Origin: Leucobacter sp. UCMA 4100
GTDB taxonomy: Bacteria > Actinomycetota > Actinomycetes > Actinomycetales > Microbacteriaceae
Length of the DNA stretch: 64,000 bases
NCBI RefSeq assembly: GCF_027853335.1
Contig: NZ_JAFEUS010000002.1
Span: 950,514 to 1,014,513, forward strand
Direction of reading: 5' to 3'
Under the pieces are notes generated by a model that saw nothing but the letters and a program-made list of their open reading frames with translations, was not told where the DNA came from and made no database searches. The translations under genes were made by a program, and so were the position numbers. Shown piece by piece: positions 34,638-43,178 of the stretch (position 1 is the stretch's first letter; each line of letters begins with the position of its first letter).

Positions 34638-35216
34638 ATGTCGCATAAGCACGCCGTCACCTCTGTTCCAGTCTTGGACATGATCAAAGAACGCTGGAGC
34701 CCCAGGGCCTTTGATTCGGGTGTCGAGCTGAGCGACGACATCGTGGTTGCGGCCCTCGAGGCTGCGCGCTGGGCACCCTCGGCGAACAACAGCCAGCCCG
34801 CACGCTTCGTGGTGGCGAAGCGCGGCACCCGCGAGTTCGACATCATTCTTCAGCACCTCGTGCCTGTGAACGCCGAATGGGCGCAGCACGCGAGCGCGCT
34901 CGTCGCCAACATCGCGGCGGTGCGCGACACCGAGGGCAACGACCGCCCCTGGGCCGTGTACGACCTCGGCCAGGCGGTCGCATACTTCACACTGCAGGTT
35001 CAGTCGCAGGGCTTTCACCTGCACCAGGTCGGCGGCTTCGACGCCGAGGGCATGCACGACGCCCTCGACCTCACCGACGCGCACCGCATCGTGTCGTGCA
35101 CCGCGATCGGTAAGACGACCGACCCTCACGAGGCCGGGCTCAACCCGAAGCAGCTCGAGCAGGAGCTCAGCCCACGCGAGCGCCACGAGCTCGAGCAGCT
35201 GACGGCGCTGCTCTAA
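34638..35216 (+). CDS. Nitroreductase family protein
   Basis: 192 residues, AGGAGA before the ATG. ERWSPRAFDSGVELSDD, ALEAARWAPSANNSQPARFV and a C-terminal glycine-rich segment (QVGGFDAEGM) are typical FMN-binding nitroreductase motifs. It is on the same strand as the monooxygenase operon but after a hairpin and a 136-base gap, so it probably has its own promoter. Substrate unknown; such enzymes reduce nitro groups or quinones with NAD(P)H. Confidence 0.88.
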   Translation: MSHKHAVTSVPVLDMIKERWSPRAFDSGVELSDDIVVAALEAARWAPSANNSQPARFVVAKRGTREFDIILQHLVPVNAEWAQHASALVANIAAVRDTEGNDRPWAVYDLGQAVAYFTLQVQSQGFHLHQVGGFDAEGMHDALDLTDAHRIVSCTAIGKTTDPHEAGLNPKQLEQELSPRERHELEQLTALL

Positions 35217-35226
35217 GCGCCGCGCG

Positions 35227-35278
35227 GCGGATCGGCTTTCGGGGCGCGAAAAGCGGTTGCGGCCGGGCCCCGATCCGC
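35227..35278. terminator. GCGGATCG-paired hairpin after the nitroreductase gene
   Basis: GCGGATCG (35227-35234) and CGATCCGC (35271-35278) are exact inverted copies 36 bases apart, 10 bases after the stop codon. It is the same word pair used in the terminator at 30497. Confidence 0.45.
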
Positions 35279-35401
35279 ACCCATTTCCTGTCTGGGGTTC
35301 CAGATTTCAGGCCGGTTTCGCCATACCGAACGTCACACGTGATTACGGTGAGGGTTGCGCTTACGCGCATATCCCCCATTCACTGACGAACGAGGATGAT
35401 C

Positions 35402-36832
35402 ATGAACCTTCAGACTCAGACCAGCCCACCGGCCACGCTGAAACGTGGCCTCACCGCGCGACACATTCGCTGGATGGCCCTCGGGTCGGCCATCGGCACC
35501 GGCCTCTTCATGGGCTCGGCCGGCGCCATTCAGAGCGCGGGCCCCGCGGTGCTCATCGCATACATCGTGGGCGGCGCCGCCGTATTCATGGTGATGCGCG
35601 CGCTCGGAGAGATGGCCGTGCGCCACCCCGTCTCAGGCTCCTTTGCCCAGTACGCTTCGCGCTACGTCGGCCCCTTCGCCGGCTTCGTTGCGGGGTGGAC
35701 ATACACGTTCGAAATGTTCGTCGTCGCTCTCGCCGACGTCACCGCGTTCGGCCTCTACATGGGCTTCTGGTTTCCAGACGTCGAACGCTGGGTCTGGGTG
35801 CTCGCGATCGTCTTCTTCATCGCGGCGCTCAACCTCATTAGCGTCAAGGTGTTCGGCGAGCTTGAGTTCTGGTTCTCGCTCATCAAAATCACGGCCATCG
35901 TGCTCATGATCGTCGGGGGAATCGCGATCATCATCTTCGGCCTCGGCAACCAGAGCGAAAACGCGGCGGGCATTCAGAACCTCGTGTCACACGGCGGCTT
36001 CATGCCAAACGGGCTGTGGGGGCTGCTCGCGTCGTTCACGATCGTCATGTTTGCGTTCGGCGGCATCGAGGTCATCGGCATCACCGCAGGCGAGGCACAG
36101 GAGCCACGCAAGGTGATCCCGAAGGCGATCAACTCGGTGCCCGTGCGCATCCTGCTCTTCTACGTACTCACCCTCGGCGTCATCATGTCGCTGCAGCCGT
36201 GGGACACCATCACGGGCGAAAAGAGCCCCTTCGTGTCGATCTTCGAATCGCTCGGCATCTCAGGCGCGGCCCACGTACTCAACGTCGTCGTCATCACCGC
36301 CGCCGTCTCGGCCATCAACGCCGACATCTTCGGTGCCGGCCGCATGCTGCACGGCCTCGCCGAACAGGGCCAAGCTCCCAAGGCCTTCATGAAGCTCACC
36401 CGCAACGGTGTGCCCTGGCTCACCGTCGTCACGATGGTCTCGGCACTGCTCGTCGGCGTCGTGCTCAACGCCCTCTTCCCCGACCAAATCTTCTTCCTCA
36501 TCGCCGCCCTCGCGACCTTCGCGACCGTGCTCGTGTGGCTCATGATCCTCATCTCACACGTGCGTATGAAGCGCGAGATCGCACGCGAAGGCCTCCTGCC
36601 GAGCGAGTTCCCCGTGCCGCTGTGGCCCCTCGCCTCGTACCTCACGATCGGGTTCATCGGCTTCGTCATCATCATGATCGGCCTCGTCGAATCGACCCGG
36701 CCCGCGCTCATCGTGGGCGTCGTGTGGGTGCTCATTCTCTTCGCGAGCTACCAGCTGTTCTGCAAGGGCAAGGGGCGCGAGCGCCATTTCCTCGTCGACG
36801 AGACCGGGCCGATCAGCATCGACGAGCGGTAG
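35402..36832 (+). CDS. Amino acid permease, APC superfamily (AAT family)
   Basis: 476 residues from ATG 35402, preferred over ATG 35396 because GAGG is 6 bases upstream. About twelve membrane helices; the first contains [21 protein letters not shown], the signature of the family, and [18 protein letters not shown] lies after helix 6. The family imports single amino acids with protons. Candidates include proline, GABA or histidine; the next operon's aminotransferase makes a beta- or omega-amino acid plausible, but that is inference. Confidence 0.9.
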   Translation: MNLQTQTSPPATLKRGLTARHIRWMALGSAIGTGLFMGSAGAIQSAGPAVLIAYIVGGAAVFMVMRALGEMAVRHPVSGSFAQYASRYVGPFAGFVAGWTYTFEMFVVALADVTAFGLYMGFWFPDVERWVWVLAIVFFIAALNLISVKVFGELEFWFSLIKITAIVLMIVGGIAIIIFGLGNQSENAAGIQNLVSHGGFMPNGLWGLLASFTIVMFAFGGIEVIGITAGEAQEPRKVIPKAINSVPVRILLFYVLTLGVIMSLQPWDTITGEKSPFVSIFESLGISGAAHVLNVVVITAAVSAINADIFGAGRMLHGLAEQGQAPKAFMKLTRNGVPWLTVVTMVSALLVGVVLNALFPDQIFFLIAALATFATVLVWLMILISHVRMKREIAREGLLPSEFPVPLWPLASYLTIGFIGFVIIMIGLVESTRPALIVGVVWVLILFASYQLFCKGKGRERHFLVDETGPISIDER

Positions 36833-36883
36833 GGGACGGCGGGGCGCCGGGCTCGGGGCTGCGGGCTCGGGCTGGCGACCCTC

Positions 36884-36928
36884 GGCTGGTGGCTGGTGGC
36901 TGGTGGCTGGCGGCCGGCGGCCGGCGGC
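36884..36928. repeat. Tandem GGCTGGT / GGCCGGC heptamers
   Basis: Three GGCTGGT, one GGCTGGC and then two GGCCGGC units in direct tandem. Low-complexity G-rich DNA, possibly slipped-strand prone. Confidence 0.7.
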
Positions 36929-36969
36929 TACGGGCTGGCGGTCGGTGTTCGGGCCGGCGCCGATCCACT

Positions 36970-37015
36970 TGACGAAAAGTAGGGTGTTTGCCGCAAAACA
37001 CCCTACTTTTCGTCA
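36970..37015. repeat. Long intergenic hairpin with 20-base perfect arms, copy A
   Basis: TGACGAAAAGTAGGGTGTTT (36970-36989) pairs exactly with 36996-37015 around a 6-base loop. CGATCC precedes it by 3 bases. Its inner stem differs from copy B by a matched T-A to C-G change. Confidence 0.85.
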
Positions 37016-37126
37016 TACAGACCAAAATTCGGCAGGCAGCAGCGCGGGCTGTCGCAGCCCGGCACGAACCGAGGGCGTGGGCCCGAGGTTTCCGTCAACC
37101 GACCGGGGCTCAGGCACCGCGGCCAA

Positions 37127-37184
37127 TCTACTTGTCACAAAGCAGGGTGTTTGCCGCGCAACACCCTGCTTTTCGTCAAGTAGA
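37127..37184. repeat. Long intergenic hairpin, copy B
   Basis: 25-base arms (37127-37151 and 37160-37184) pair at 21 positions with one 4-base internal bulge and an 8-base loop. The inner stem is GCAGGGTGTT/AACACCCTGC, where copy A has GTAGGGTGTT/AACACCCTAC. Confidence 0.8.
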
Positions 37185-37317
37185 CGCGAAAACGACGAGA
37201 AATCACGCCGCAAGAACGCAAAACGCGCGGGGCGCAAGCCCACAAGAGCTTGTTCCCCGCGCGTTCGCGGAAGCGGCAGCAACGGCCGCAGCGGAAGCGG
37301 CAGCCGCCGCAACGCCT

Positions 37318-38703
37318 CTAAACGGTGTAGCCGTCAGCGACCGTGAGCGCCTCGTCGATGATGTCGAGGCCCTTCACGAGGTCTTCTTCGCTGATGACGA
37401 GTGGCGGCGCGACCTGCAGGCGGTTGCCCGCGGCGAACGGCCAGAGGCCCGCCTTCTTGCACGCCGCGACGACGGCGTTGAAGGGGGCAGCGTCGTCGCC
37501 GGCCGCGTTGAACGGCACGAGCGCCTCGCGGGTCTCCTTGTTCTTCACGAGCTCGATCGCCCAGAAGAGGCCCTTGCCGCGCACCTCGCCAACCGAGGGA
37601 TGCTTCTCGAGCATCTCGGCGAGCCGGGGAGCGACGACGCGCTCGCCGAGGTCTCGCGTGCGCTCGATGATCCGCTCATCTTCGAAGATGTCGAAGGTCG
37701 CAAGCCCCGCGGCGCAGGCGAGCGGGTGGCCCGAGTAGGTGAGGCCGCCAGGGAAGGGGCGATCGACGAAGCTGTTGTGCACGGCCTCTGAGATGACGAC
37801 GCCGCCGAGCGGCACGTATCCCGAGTTCACGCCCTTCGCGAAGGTGACGAGGTCGGGCTTCACGTCGAAGCCCTGGTAGGCGAACCACTCGCCGGTGCGG
37901 CCGAAACCGACCATGACCTCGTCGCAGATCATCACGATGCCGTACTTGTCGCACAGCGCTCGAACACCCTCGAGGTAGCCCGGAGGCGGCACGAACACGC
38001 CGTTGGTGCCGGTGACGGTCTCGAGCACGATCGCGGCGATGGTTCCGGGGCCCTCGACCTCGATCTGCTGTTCGAGGTGTGCGAGTGCGCGCTCCGACTC
38101 CTGCTCCGGGGTCTCGGCGAAGAATGCCGAGCGGTAGGCGTAGGGACCGAAGAAGTGCACGACCGAGCCGTCGATGATGCCGTTGGCCCAGCGGCGGGGC
38201 TCACCCGTCATCATGATCGCGGTGCCGGTCGAGCCGTGGTACGAGCGGTAGCGCGTCATGACCTTCTGGCGGCCGGTGTGGTGGCGCGCGAGGCGCACGG
38301 CGTATTCGATGGCTTCGGCTCCGCCGTTCGTGAAGAACACCGAGCGGGCGCCGTCAAACGACTTCTCGACGATCTTCTTCGCGAGCTCGCCGCGCACGTC
38401 GTTGGCGAAGGCGGGCTGAATGGTCGCGAGGCGTGCAGCCTGGTCCTGAATCGCCTTGATCATCTTCGGGTGCCCGTGCCCAATGTTGAGGTTCACGAGT
38501 TGTGACGAGAAGTCGAGGTATTCGTTGCCGTCGTAATCCCAGAAGCGCGCGCCCTCACCCTTTGCGATGGGCAGCGGATCGATCTTGCCCTGTGCCGACC
38601 ACGAGTGGAACACGTAGTTGCGGTCGTTCTCGCGCACTTCGCGCTGGGCAGCGTTGTCGCCGAAGCTCTGCTCGGCGCCGTTGAGATCTGTGTAATCAGC
38701 CAT
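37318..38703 (-). CDS. Class III omega-aminotransferase (beta-alanine/taurine-pyruvate type)
   Basis: 461 residues. FWDYDGNEYLDFSSQLVNLN, SYHGSTG, ICDEVMVGFGRTGEWFAYQ and the PLP lysine in TFAKGVNSGYVPLGG identify a class III aminotransferase. The N-terminal ENDRNYVFHSWSAQGKIDPL closely resembles taurine-pyruvate aminotransferases. Its neighbour is a (methyl)malonate-semialdehyde dehydrogenase, which instead suggests beta-alanine or beta-aminoisobutyrate as substrate. The gene follows the dehydrogenase by 26 bases in one operon. Substrate left open. Confidence 0.87.
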   Translation of the reverse strand: MADYTDLNGAEQSFGDNAAQREVRENDRNYVFHSWSAQGKIDPLPIAKGEGARFWDYDGNEYLDFSSQLVNLNIGHGHPKMIKAIQDQAARLATIQPAFANDVRGELAKKIVEKSFDGARSVFFTNGGAEAIEYAVRLARHHTGRQKVMTRYRSYHGSTGTAIMMTGEPRRWANGIIDGSVVHFFGPYAYRSAFFAETPEQESERALAHLEQQIEVEGPGTIAAIVLETVTGTNGVFVPPPGYLEGVRALCDKYGIVMICDEVMVGFGRTGEWFAYQGFDVKPDLVTFAKGVNSGYVPLGGVVISEAVHNSFVDRPFPGGLTYSGHPLACAAGLATFDIFEDERIIERTRDLGERVVAPRLAEMLEKHPSVGEVRGKGLFWAIELVKNKETREALVPFNAAGDDAAPFNAVVAACKKAGLWPFAAGNRLQVAPPLVISEEDLVKGLDIIDEALTVADGYTV

Positions 38704-38729
38704 TGATGTCTCTCACTTTCTGCGTGTGA

Positions 38730-40214
38730 CTAGTCGTTGCTCGGGAAGCCGAGGTCGATCTGCGACTCTGACGGATCTGGCCAGCGGGTCGTGATCGCCT
38801 TGCTGCGAGTGTAGAAGTGAATTGATTCGGGGCCGTAAATGTGGGTGTCGCCAAACAGCGAATCTTTCCACCCGCCGAATGAGAACGAACCGACCGGCAC
38901 GGGAATCGGCACGTTGATGCCCACCATACCCGCTTCAACATCAAACTCGAACTGGCGTGCGGTGCGGCCGTCGCGCGTGAAGAGCGCGGTGCCGTTACCG
39001 TACTGGTGCTCGTTGATGATCTCGATGCCCTCTTCGTAGCTCTCGGCGCGAACGACCGCGAGCACGGGGCCGAAGATCTCGTCGCTGTGCACCTTGCTGC
39101 CGACCTTCACGTGGTCAATGAGCGAGACGCCCGTGAAGAACCCTGGCAGGTCGAACTGCTTCTCGCGGCCGTCAACGACGACCGTCGCACCCTCGGCCGC
39201 TGCACCTGCGACGTACGACTCGACGCGCTCGCGCGCTTCCTTCGTAATGAGCGGGCCCATTTCTGATGATGGATCGGTGCCGTCGCCAATCACGAGGCCG
39301 CCAATGCGCTCTTCGATCGCCTTGACGAGCTTGTCGCCTGAGTCGCCCACCGCGACGAGAACCGAGACCGCCATGCAGCGTTCACCGGCCGAGCCGTATG
39401 CGGCCGAAACTGCGGCGTCGGCTGCCGACTCGATGTCGGCGTCGGGCATGACGAGCATGTGGTTCTTTGCCCCGCCGAGTGCCTGCACGCGCTTGCCGTT
39501 GGCGGCGGCACGCTCGTAGATCGACTTCGCGATGGGGGTCGAGCCGACGAATGAGACGGCCTTGACGTCGGGGCTGTCGAGAATGACGTCGACCGAACCC
39601 TTGTCACCGTGAACGACGTTGAGCACGCCGTCGGGCAGGCCAGCCTCGCGGAAGAGGTCGGCGATGTACACCGATGCCGATGGGTCTCGCTCTGAGGGCT
39701 TCAGTACAACGGTGTTGCCGCAGGCGATTGCCGAGGCGACCATCCACAGGGGCACCATGACCGGGAAGTTGAAGGGGGTGATGCAGCCGACAACGCCGAC
39801 GGGTTGCTTGACGCTGTGCACGTCGACGCCGGTCGAAACCTGCTCTGAGTACTCACCCTTGAGGTGGTGCAGCAGGCCAGCCGCGAACTCGACGTTTTCG
39901 AGGCCGCGTGAGATCTCGCCCGCAGCGTCTGAGAGTACCTTGCCGTGCTCGCTCGTGATGATGGCAGCGAGCTCGGGGGTGCGCTGCTTGAGCAGCTGGC
40001 GCAGGTTGAAGAACACGTCGGCACGCTTCGTGAGGCTCGTTGCACGCCAGCCAGGCAGCGCTGCCTTGGCCGCAGCGATCGCAGCCTCGGTCTGCTCGGT
40101 GCTCGCGAGGGGAACCTCGTGCTGCTGTTCGCCCGTTGCGGGGTTGAACACGGGGGCGTAGCGCTCGGCGGTATCGATCTTCTCGCCAGCGATCACGTGT
40201 GGAATGCGCGCCAT
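38730..40214 (-). CDS. mmsA: CoA-acylating (methyl)malonate-semialdehyde dehydrogenase
   Basis: 494 residues from ATG 40214. Family features are TPFNFPVMVPLWMVASAIAC, the NAD site, YGSAGERCMAVSVLV with the catalytic cysteine, and MVGINVPIPVPVGSFSFGG. MmsA/IolA enzymes turn methylmalonate semialdehyde or malonate semialdehyde into propionyl-CoA or acetyl-CoA, NADH and CO2. With the downstream aminotransferase this gives a route from a beta-amino acid to acyl-CoA. It is divergent from the PucR gene, with a 17-base palindrome between them. Confidence 0.92.
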   Translation of the reverse strand: MARIPHVIAGEKIDTAERYAPVFNPATGEQQHEVPLASTEQTEAAIAAAKAALPGWRATSLTKRADVFFNLRQLLKQRTPELAAIITSEHGKVLSDAAGEISRGLENVEFAAGLLHHLKGEYSEQVSTGVDVHSVKQPVGVVGCITPFNFPVMVPLWMVASAIACGNTVVLKPSERDPSASVYIADLFREAGLPDGVLNVVHGDKGSVDVILDSPDVKAVSFVGSTPIAKSIYERAAANGKRVQALGGAKNHMLVMPDADIESAADAAVSAAYGSAGERCMAVSVLVAVGDSGDKLVKAIEERIGGLVIGDGTDPSSEMGPLITKEARERVESYVAGAAAEGATVVVDGREKQFDLPGFFTGVSLIDHVKVGSKVHSDEIFGPVLAVVRAESYEEGIEIINEHQYGNGTALFTRDGRTARQFEFDVEAGMVGINVPIPVPVGSFSFGGWKDSLFGDTHIYGPESIHFYTRSKAITTRWPDPSESQIDLGFPSND

Positions 40215-40343
40215 GTGGCTCTCACTTTCTCTCTGCTCGACCGTTTCGGTCAGTGTGTTTGGGCATGATTCGCCCGTCACGAACAGTCTGCCAGCGTAAA
40301 CCACGGCTCGCACCCGACACATCATCGCAGAGTCGGGCATGTT

Positions 40344-40360
40344 TCATACACTCTGTATGA
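40344..40360. promoter_or_regulatory. Candidate PucR operator, TCATACActcTGTATGA
   Basis: Perfect 7-3-7 inverted repeat midway between the mmsA and pucR starts. It overlaps a -10-like TATGAT (40356-40361) for pucR, and on the minus strand a TATGAA hexamer for mmsA. One bound dimer could therefore control both directions. No PucR consensus for this family was available to compare. Confidence 0.55.
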
Positions 40361-40407
40361 TTGATGCTGCGAGACCCCAAGATCCGGCCGAGTTGCGAAG
40401 GAGACCC

Positions 40408-42090
40408 GTGTCAGAAACCATCGACGGCGTGACCCTGCCCCGGGTGCACGAACTCTTGCAGCTCGCCGAGCTCGAACGCGGTAAGCCGGAGGTGTGGGCG
40501 AGCCCGTCGGCGAGCGAACGACCGGTACGTTGGGCGCACGTCGTCGCGGGCCGCGTCTCGGCCGACCTGCTTGACGGTCAGGAGTTTCTCCTCACGACCG
40601 GCGCCGACTGGCCCACGGGAGGCCCTGCCCTCAAACGCCTCGTGACCGAGCTGTGCGATGCCGGCGTGAGCGCCCTCGTGCTCGAACTCGGCACACGCTT
40701 TCACACCCCTCCCCCAGAGCTCCGCGAGGTACTCGAGGCCCGCGACATCGCCTTCATCGCGCTGCATCGGCAGGTCAAGTTCGTGCAGCTCACTCAGGCC
40801 ATTCACCGCCGCATCTTGAGCGCCCAGCACGAGGCACTCGAGGCCAAAGAGCACGTGCACCACCTCTTCACCGAATTGGGCCTCAACCGCAGCCCGGTCG
40901 ACTACATGATCGAGCACATCGCCGCCACCATGCAGGCCCCGGTCGTGCTCGAAAACACCTCGGGCCAGGTCATCGCCTGGTCGTCGCCCCGCACTGTGGC
41001 CTCGGCCGAGCACGTGCTCGCGCCATGGGCGGGCGGGCGCTACGAGGCCACCAGCGACGCAAGCGCCCTGCGTGTTCCCGTCGAGGCACAGGGGGTGCGC
41101 TGGGGCATGCTCACCGCGCTTGAGGGGCCACCGCACCCGGCAGGCCGCCACACGGTGCTCGAGCTCGGCGCGACCGCTGTCGCGCTCAGGCGCCTCGCCG
41201 ACGGCACCGATGAGTGGCTGCAGCTGAGCGCGAAGCACCTCTTCGACACCCTGCTCGGCGGTCGGTACCGCAACGACACCGAGCTCATGACCCAGCTCAC
41301 CGCCGCGGGGCTGCCGTTCGAGCGGCGAAGCCTCTTCGGGCTCTCACTCACCGGCTCGGGCGACTTCGGGTCGCACGTCTCGCTCGAGCGCGCCATCGCC
41401 GAGACCGCGCTGCGCAGGGCCATCGCACCAGAGGGTTTCGCCATGATCGCCGACGATCCAGATGCGCAGGGGGCGGTGAGCTTGCTCGCCCTCGTCTCGC
41501 TGCCCGACAGCGACGAGCGCGCGCACCTTGTCGCCGAGCGCGGCGTCCCGCCCCTCATCGCCGAGCGGCTCGACCGCGAGCTCGACATGCTCGTTCCCGG
41601 ATCGACGCCGGCCGAGTGGCGGGCGCACCTCTCGCTCGGCACGCGAAGCGGCGACCAACGGAGCGCCGCAACGCTTCGCGGCCTCCTCACCTCGATCGAA
41701 GGGGTGCGTGCCGCGGGAACGCTCCCAGCCACCGCCACGGCAGGCCGCGTCACCGTGCAGGAGGCAACGGGCCAACCCCTCGCGTACCTGCTGCGCGACC
41801 TCGAGGGCTCGCAGGCGCTGCAACACTTCGTCGACAGCGTCTTAGGCCCCGTGTTCGACCACGATCGCGGCCGCGGCCCGGGCCACACCGGCGACCTGAC
41901 CGAGGTACTCGCCGCCTACCTCGCAACCCCGACGAACCGCTCCCTCGCGGCAACCAGGGCCCGGCTCTCGCGCTCGGTCTTCTACCAGCGGCTCGCCCTC
42001 ATCGAAGAGCTGCTGGGCGTCGATCTCAGCGATGGCGGCACCATCACAACGCTCACGGTTGCGCTCACCGCGCATGGCCTACACTCCTAA
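40408..42090 (+). CDS. PucR/CdaR-type transcriptional regulator
   Basis: 560 residues from GTG 40408, with AAGGAG 5 bases upstream. The N-terminal PucR domain has LPRVHELLQLAELERGKPEV and ADLLDGQEFLLTTGADW. A central GGDEF-like/sensor region follows, and the C-terminus ends in the PucR helix-turn-helix with LVSPxx-like TNRSLAATRARLSRSVFYQR. Members control purine, GABA, proline or beta-alanine catabolism. Its divergent position makes mmsA and the aminotransferase gene the obvious targets. Confidence 0.9.
   Translation: MSETIDGVTLPRVHELLQLAELERGKPEVWASPSASERPVRWAHVVAGRVSADLLDGQEFLLTTGADWPTGGPALKRLVTELCDAGVSALVLELGTRFHTPPPELREVLEARDIAFIALHRQVKFVQLTQAIHRRILSAQHEALEAKEHVHHLFTELGLNRSPVDYMIEHIAATMQAPVVLENTSGQVIAWSSPRTVASAEHVLAPWAGGRYEATSDASALRVPVEAQGVRWGMLTALEGPPHPAGRHTVLELGATAVALRRLADGTDEWLQLSAKHLFDTLLGGRYRNDTELMTQLTAAGLPFERRSLFGLSLTGSGDFGSHVSLERAIAETALRRAIAPEGFAMIADDPDAQGAVSLLALVSLPDSDERAHLVAERGVPPLIAERLDRELDMLVPGSTPAEWRAHLSLGTRSGDQRSAATLRGLLTSIEGVRAAGTLPATATAGRVTVQEATGQPLAYLLRDLEGSQALQHFVDSVLGPVFDHDRGRGPGHTGDLTEVLAAYLATPTNRSLAATRARLSRSVFYQRLALIEELLGVDLSDGGTITTLTVALTAHGLHS
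42080..42085 (+). promoter_or_regulatory. -10 element TACACT of the pseudouridine synthase gene, leaderless layout
   Basis: TACACT ends 7 bases before ATG 42093, although it lies inside the last codons of pucR. The same TACACT-N7-ATG layout is used by metN and the ComB-like gene. Confidence 0.4.
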
Positions 42091-42092
42091 GC

Positions 42093-43067
42093 ATGCCACC
42101 ACGCTCGCCCCTGCCCCAGCGCAACGGCCTCGACGCTGCTTGGGTACGAACGCCAGACCGCGATCCGCATCACCCGGCCCCTTGGGTGACCATGCGAGAC
42201 TGGCTCGATGCCAAGCTCGGCGAGCACATCGACGTCGCCGAATTCATTCGCGACGAGCGCTTCGTAGGGCACGACGGCACGCCGCTCGGGCACGACGACG
42301 CGTACGAAGCCAACACCTTCTTCTGGTTTCACCGCGACCTGCGCGACGAGACCGAGGTGCCCGGCGAAATCGGCATCGTGCACCGCGACGAACGCATCAT
42401 CGTGATCGATAAGCCGCCGTTTCTCTCGACGATTCCGCGCGGGCGTCACGTCATGCAGAGCGTCGTCGTCAAGCTTCGCGCCGAGCTCGGCCTGCCCGAG
42501 CTCACGCCGGCGCACCGGCTCGACCGGCTCACGAGCGGGCTGCTGCTGCTCACGACCGAGCGGCGGTGGCGCGCGCCCTACCAAGAACTCTTCCAGTCGC
42601 GCACCGTGCACAAGACGTACCTTGCCGTCGCCGACCGGCTGCCGGCCGATCGCTTGCCCGCGACCGTCGAGAACCACCTGCGCAAACAACACGGAAGCCG
42701 GCGGGTGCAGCACCTCGCCGACCAACCGGCCAACTCACGCTCGCTCGTCGAGCACTCGCACGACACCGTGCACGAGGGCCACGAGCGCGCGGTGTACCGG
42801 CTCACGCCACACACCGGCAAGACGCACCAGCTGCGCCAGCACATGCTCACCCTCGGGGTTCCGATCACGGGCGACCCGCTCTACCCCGAGATTCTGCCGG
42901 TCTCAATCGACGACTTCACCGTGCCCCTGCAGTTGCTCGCGCACTCGCTGCGGTTCGACGACCCGGTCGACGGTACCCCGCGCGCCTTCGAGGCGACGCG
43001 GGCTTTCCCGATCGTGGCGCCCGCCCCAGCCCAGGATCCGCTCCCAGCCCAGGACACGATCGATTAA
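42093..43067 (+). CDS. RluA-type pseudouridine synthase
   Basis: 324 residues from ATG 42093, two bases after the pucR stop. VIDKPPFLSTIPRGRHV and HRLDRLTSGLLLLTT, with the catalytic Asp, are the RluA signature; the later HTGKTHQLRQHMLTLGVPI is also diagnostic. It isomerises uridines in rRNA or tRNA; the exact site is not predictable. The N-terminal 60 residues before the catalytic domain lack a recognised S4 domain. Confidence 0.92.
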   Translation: MPPRSPLPQRNGLDAAWVRTPDRDPHHPAPWVTMRDWLDAKLGEHIDVAEFIRDERFVGHDGTPLGHDDAYEANTFFWFHRDLRDETEVPGEIGIVHRDERIIVIDKPPFLSTIPRGRHVMQSVVVKLRAELGLPELTPAHRLDRLTSGLLLLTTERRWRAPYQELFQSRTVHKTYLAVADRLPADRLPATVENHLRKQHGSRRVQHLADQPANSRSLVEHSHDTVHEGHERAVYRLTPHTGKTHQLRQHMLTLGVPITGDPLYPEILPVSIDDFTVPLQLLAHSLRFDDPVDGTPRAFEATRAFPIVAPAPAQDPLPAQDTID

Positions 43068-43070
43068 CGA

Positions 43071-43130
43071 TTGCCTGATGTAATGCCCTTTTCGGGGCTT
43101 TCAGAGTAAAACCGCGCAAAAATCAGGCAA
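43071..43130. repeat. Spaced inverted repeat TTGCCTGAT/ATCAGGCAA
   Basis: Exact 9-base arms at 43071-43079 and 43122-43130 in the gap between two convergent genes, with a small GCCC/GGGC hairpin inside. It is a weaker relative of the long hairpins in other convergent gaps, or a terminator. Confidence 0.45.
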
Positions 43131-43178
43131 AGGTTTATGAGCCGAGGCCAATCATGCGCAGATCGAGCCCAAGCCTCG

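Larger units (their letters stand above)
36833..37317. other. 485-base convergent gap with a GC tandem and two covarying hairpins
   Basis: No gene is supported between the ends of the permease and aminotransferase genes. It holds a short tandem repeat (36884-36928), two long hairpins sharing the loop-proximal sequence AGGGTGTTTGCCGC (36970-37015 and 37127-37184), and an Ala-codon-like GC-rich stretch near the aminotransferase end. Confidence 0.7.

Noticed and set aside
41214..42092. Upstream extension of the pseudouridine synthase frame
   Set aside because: It overlaps pucR in another frame and is arginine-rich; the family domain begins after 42093.
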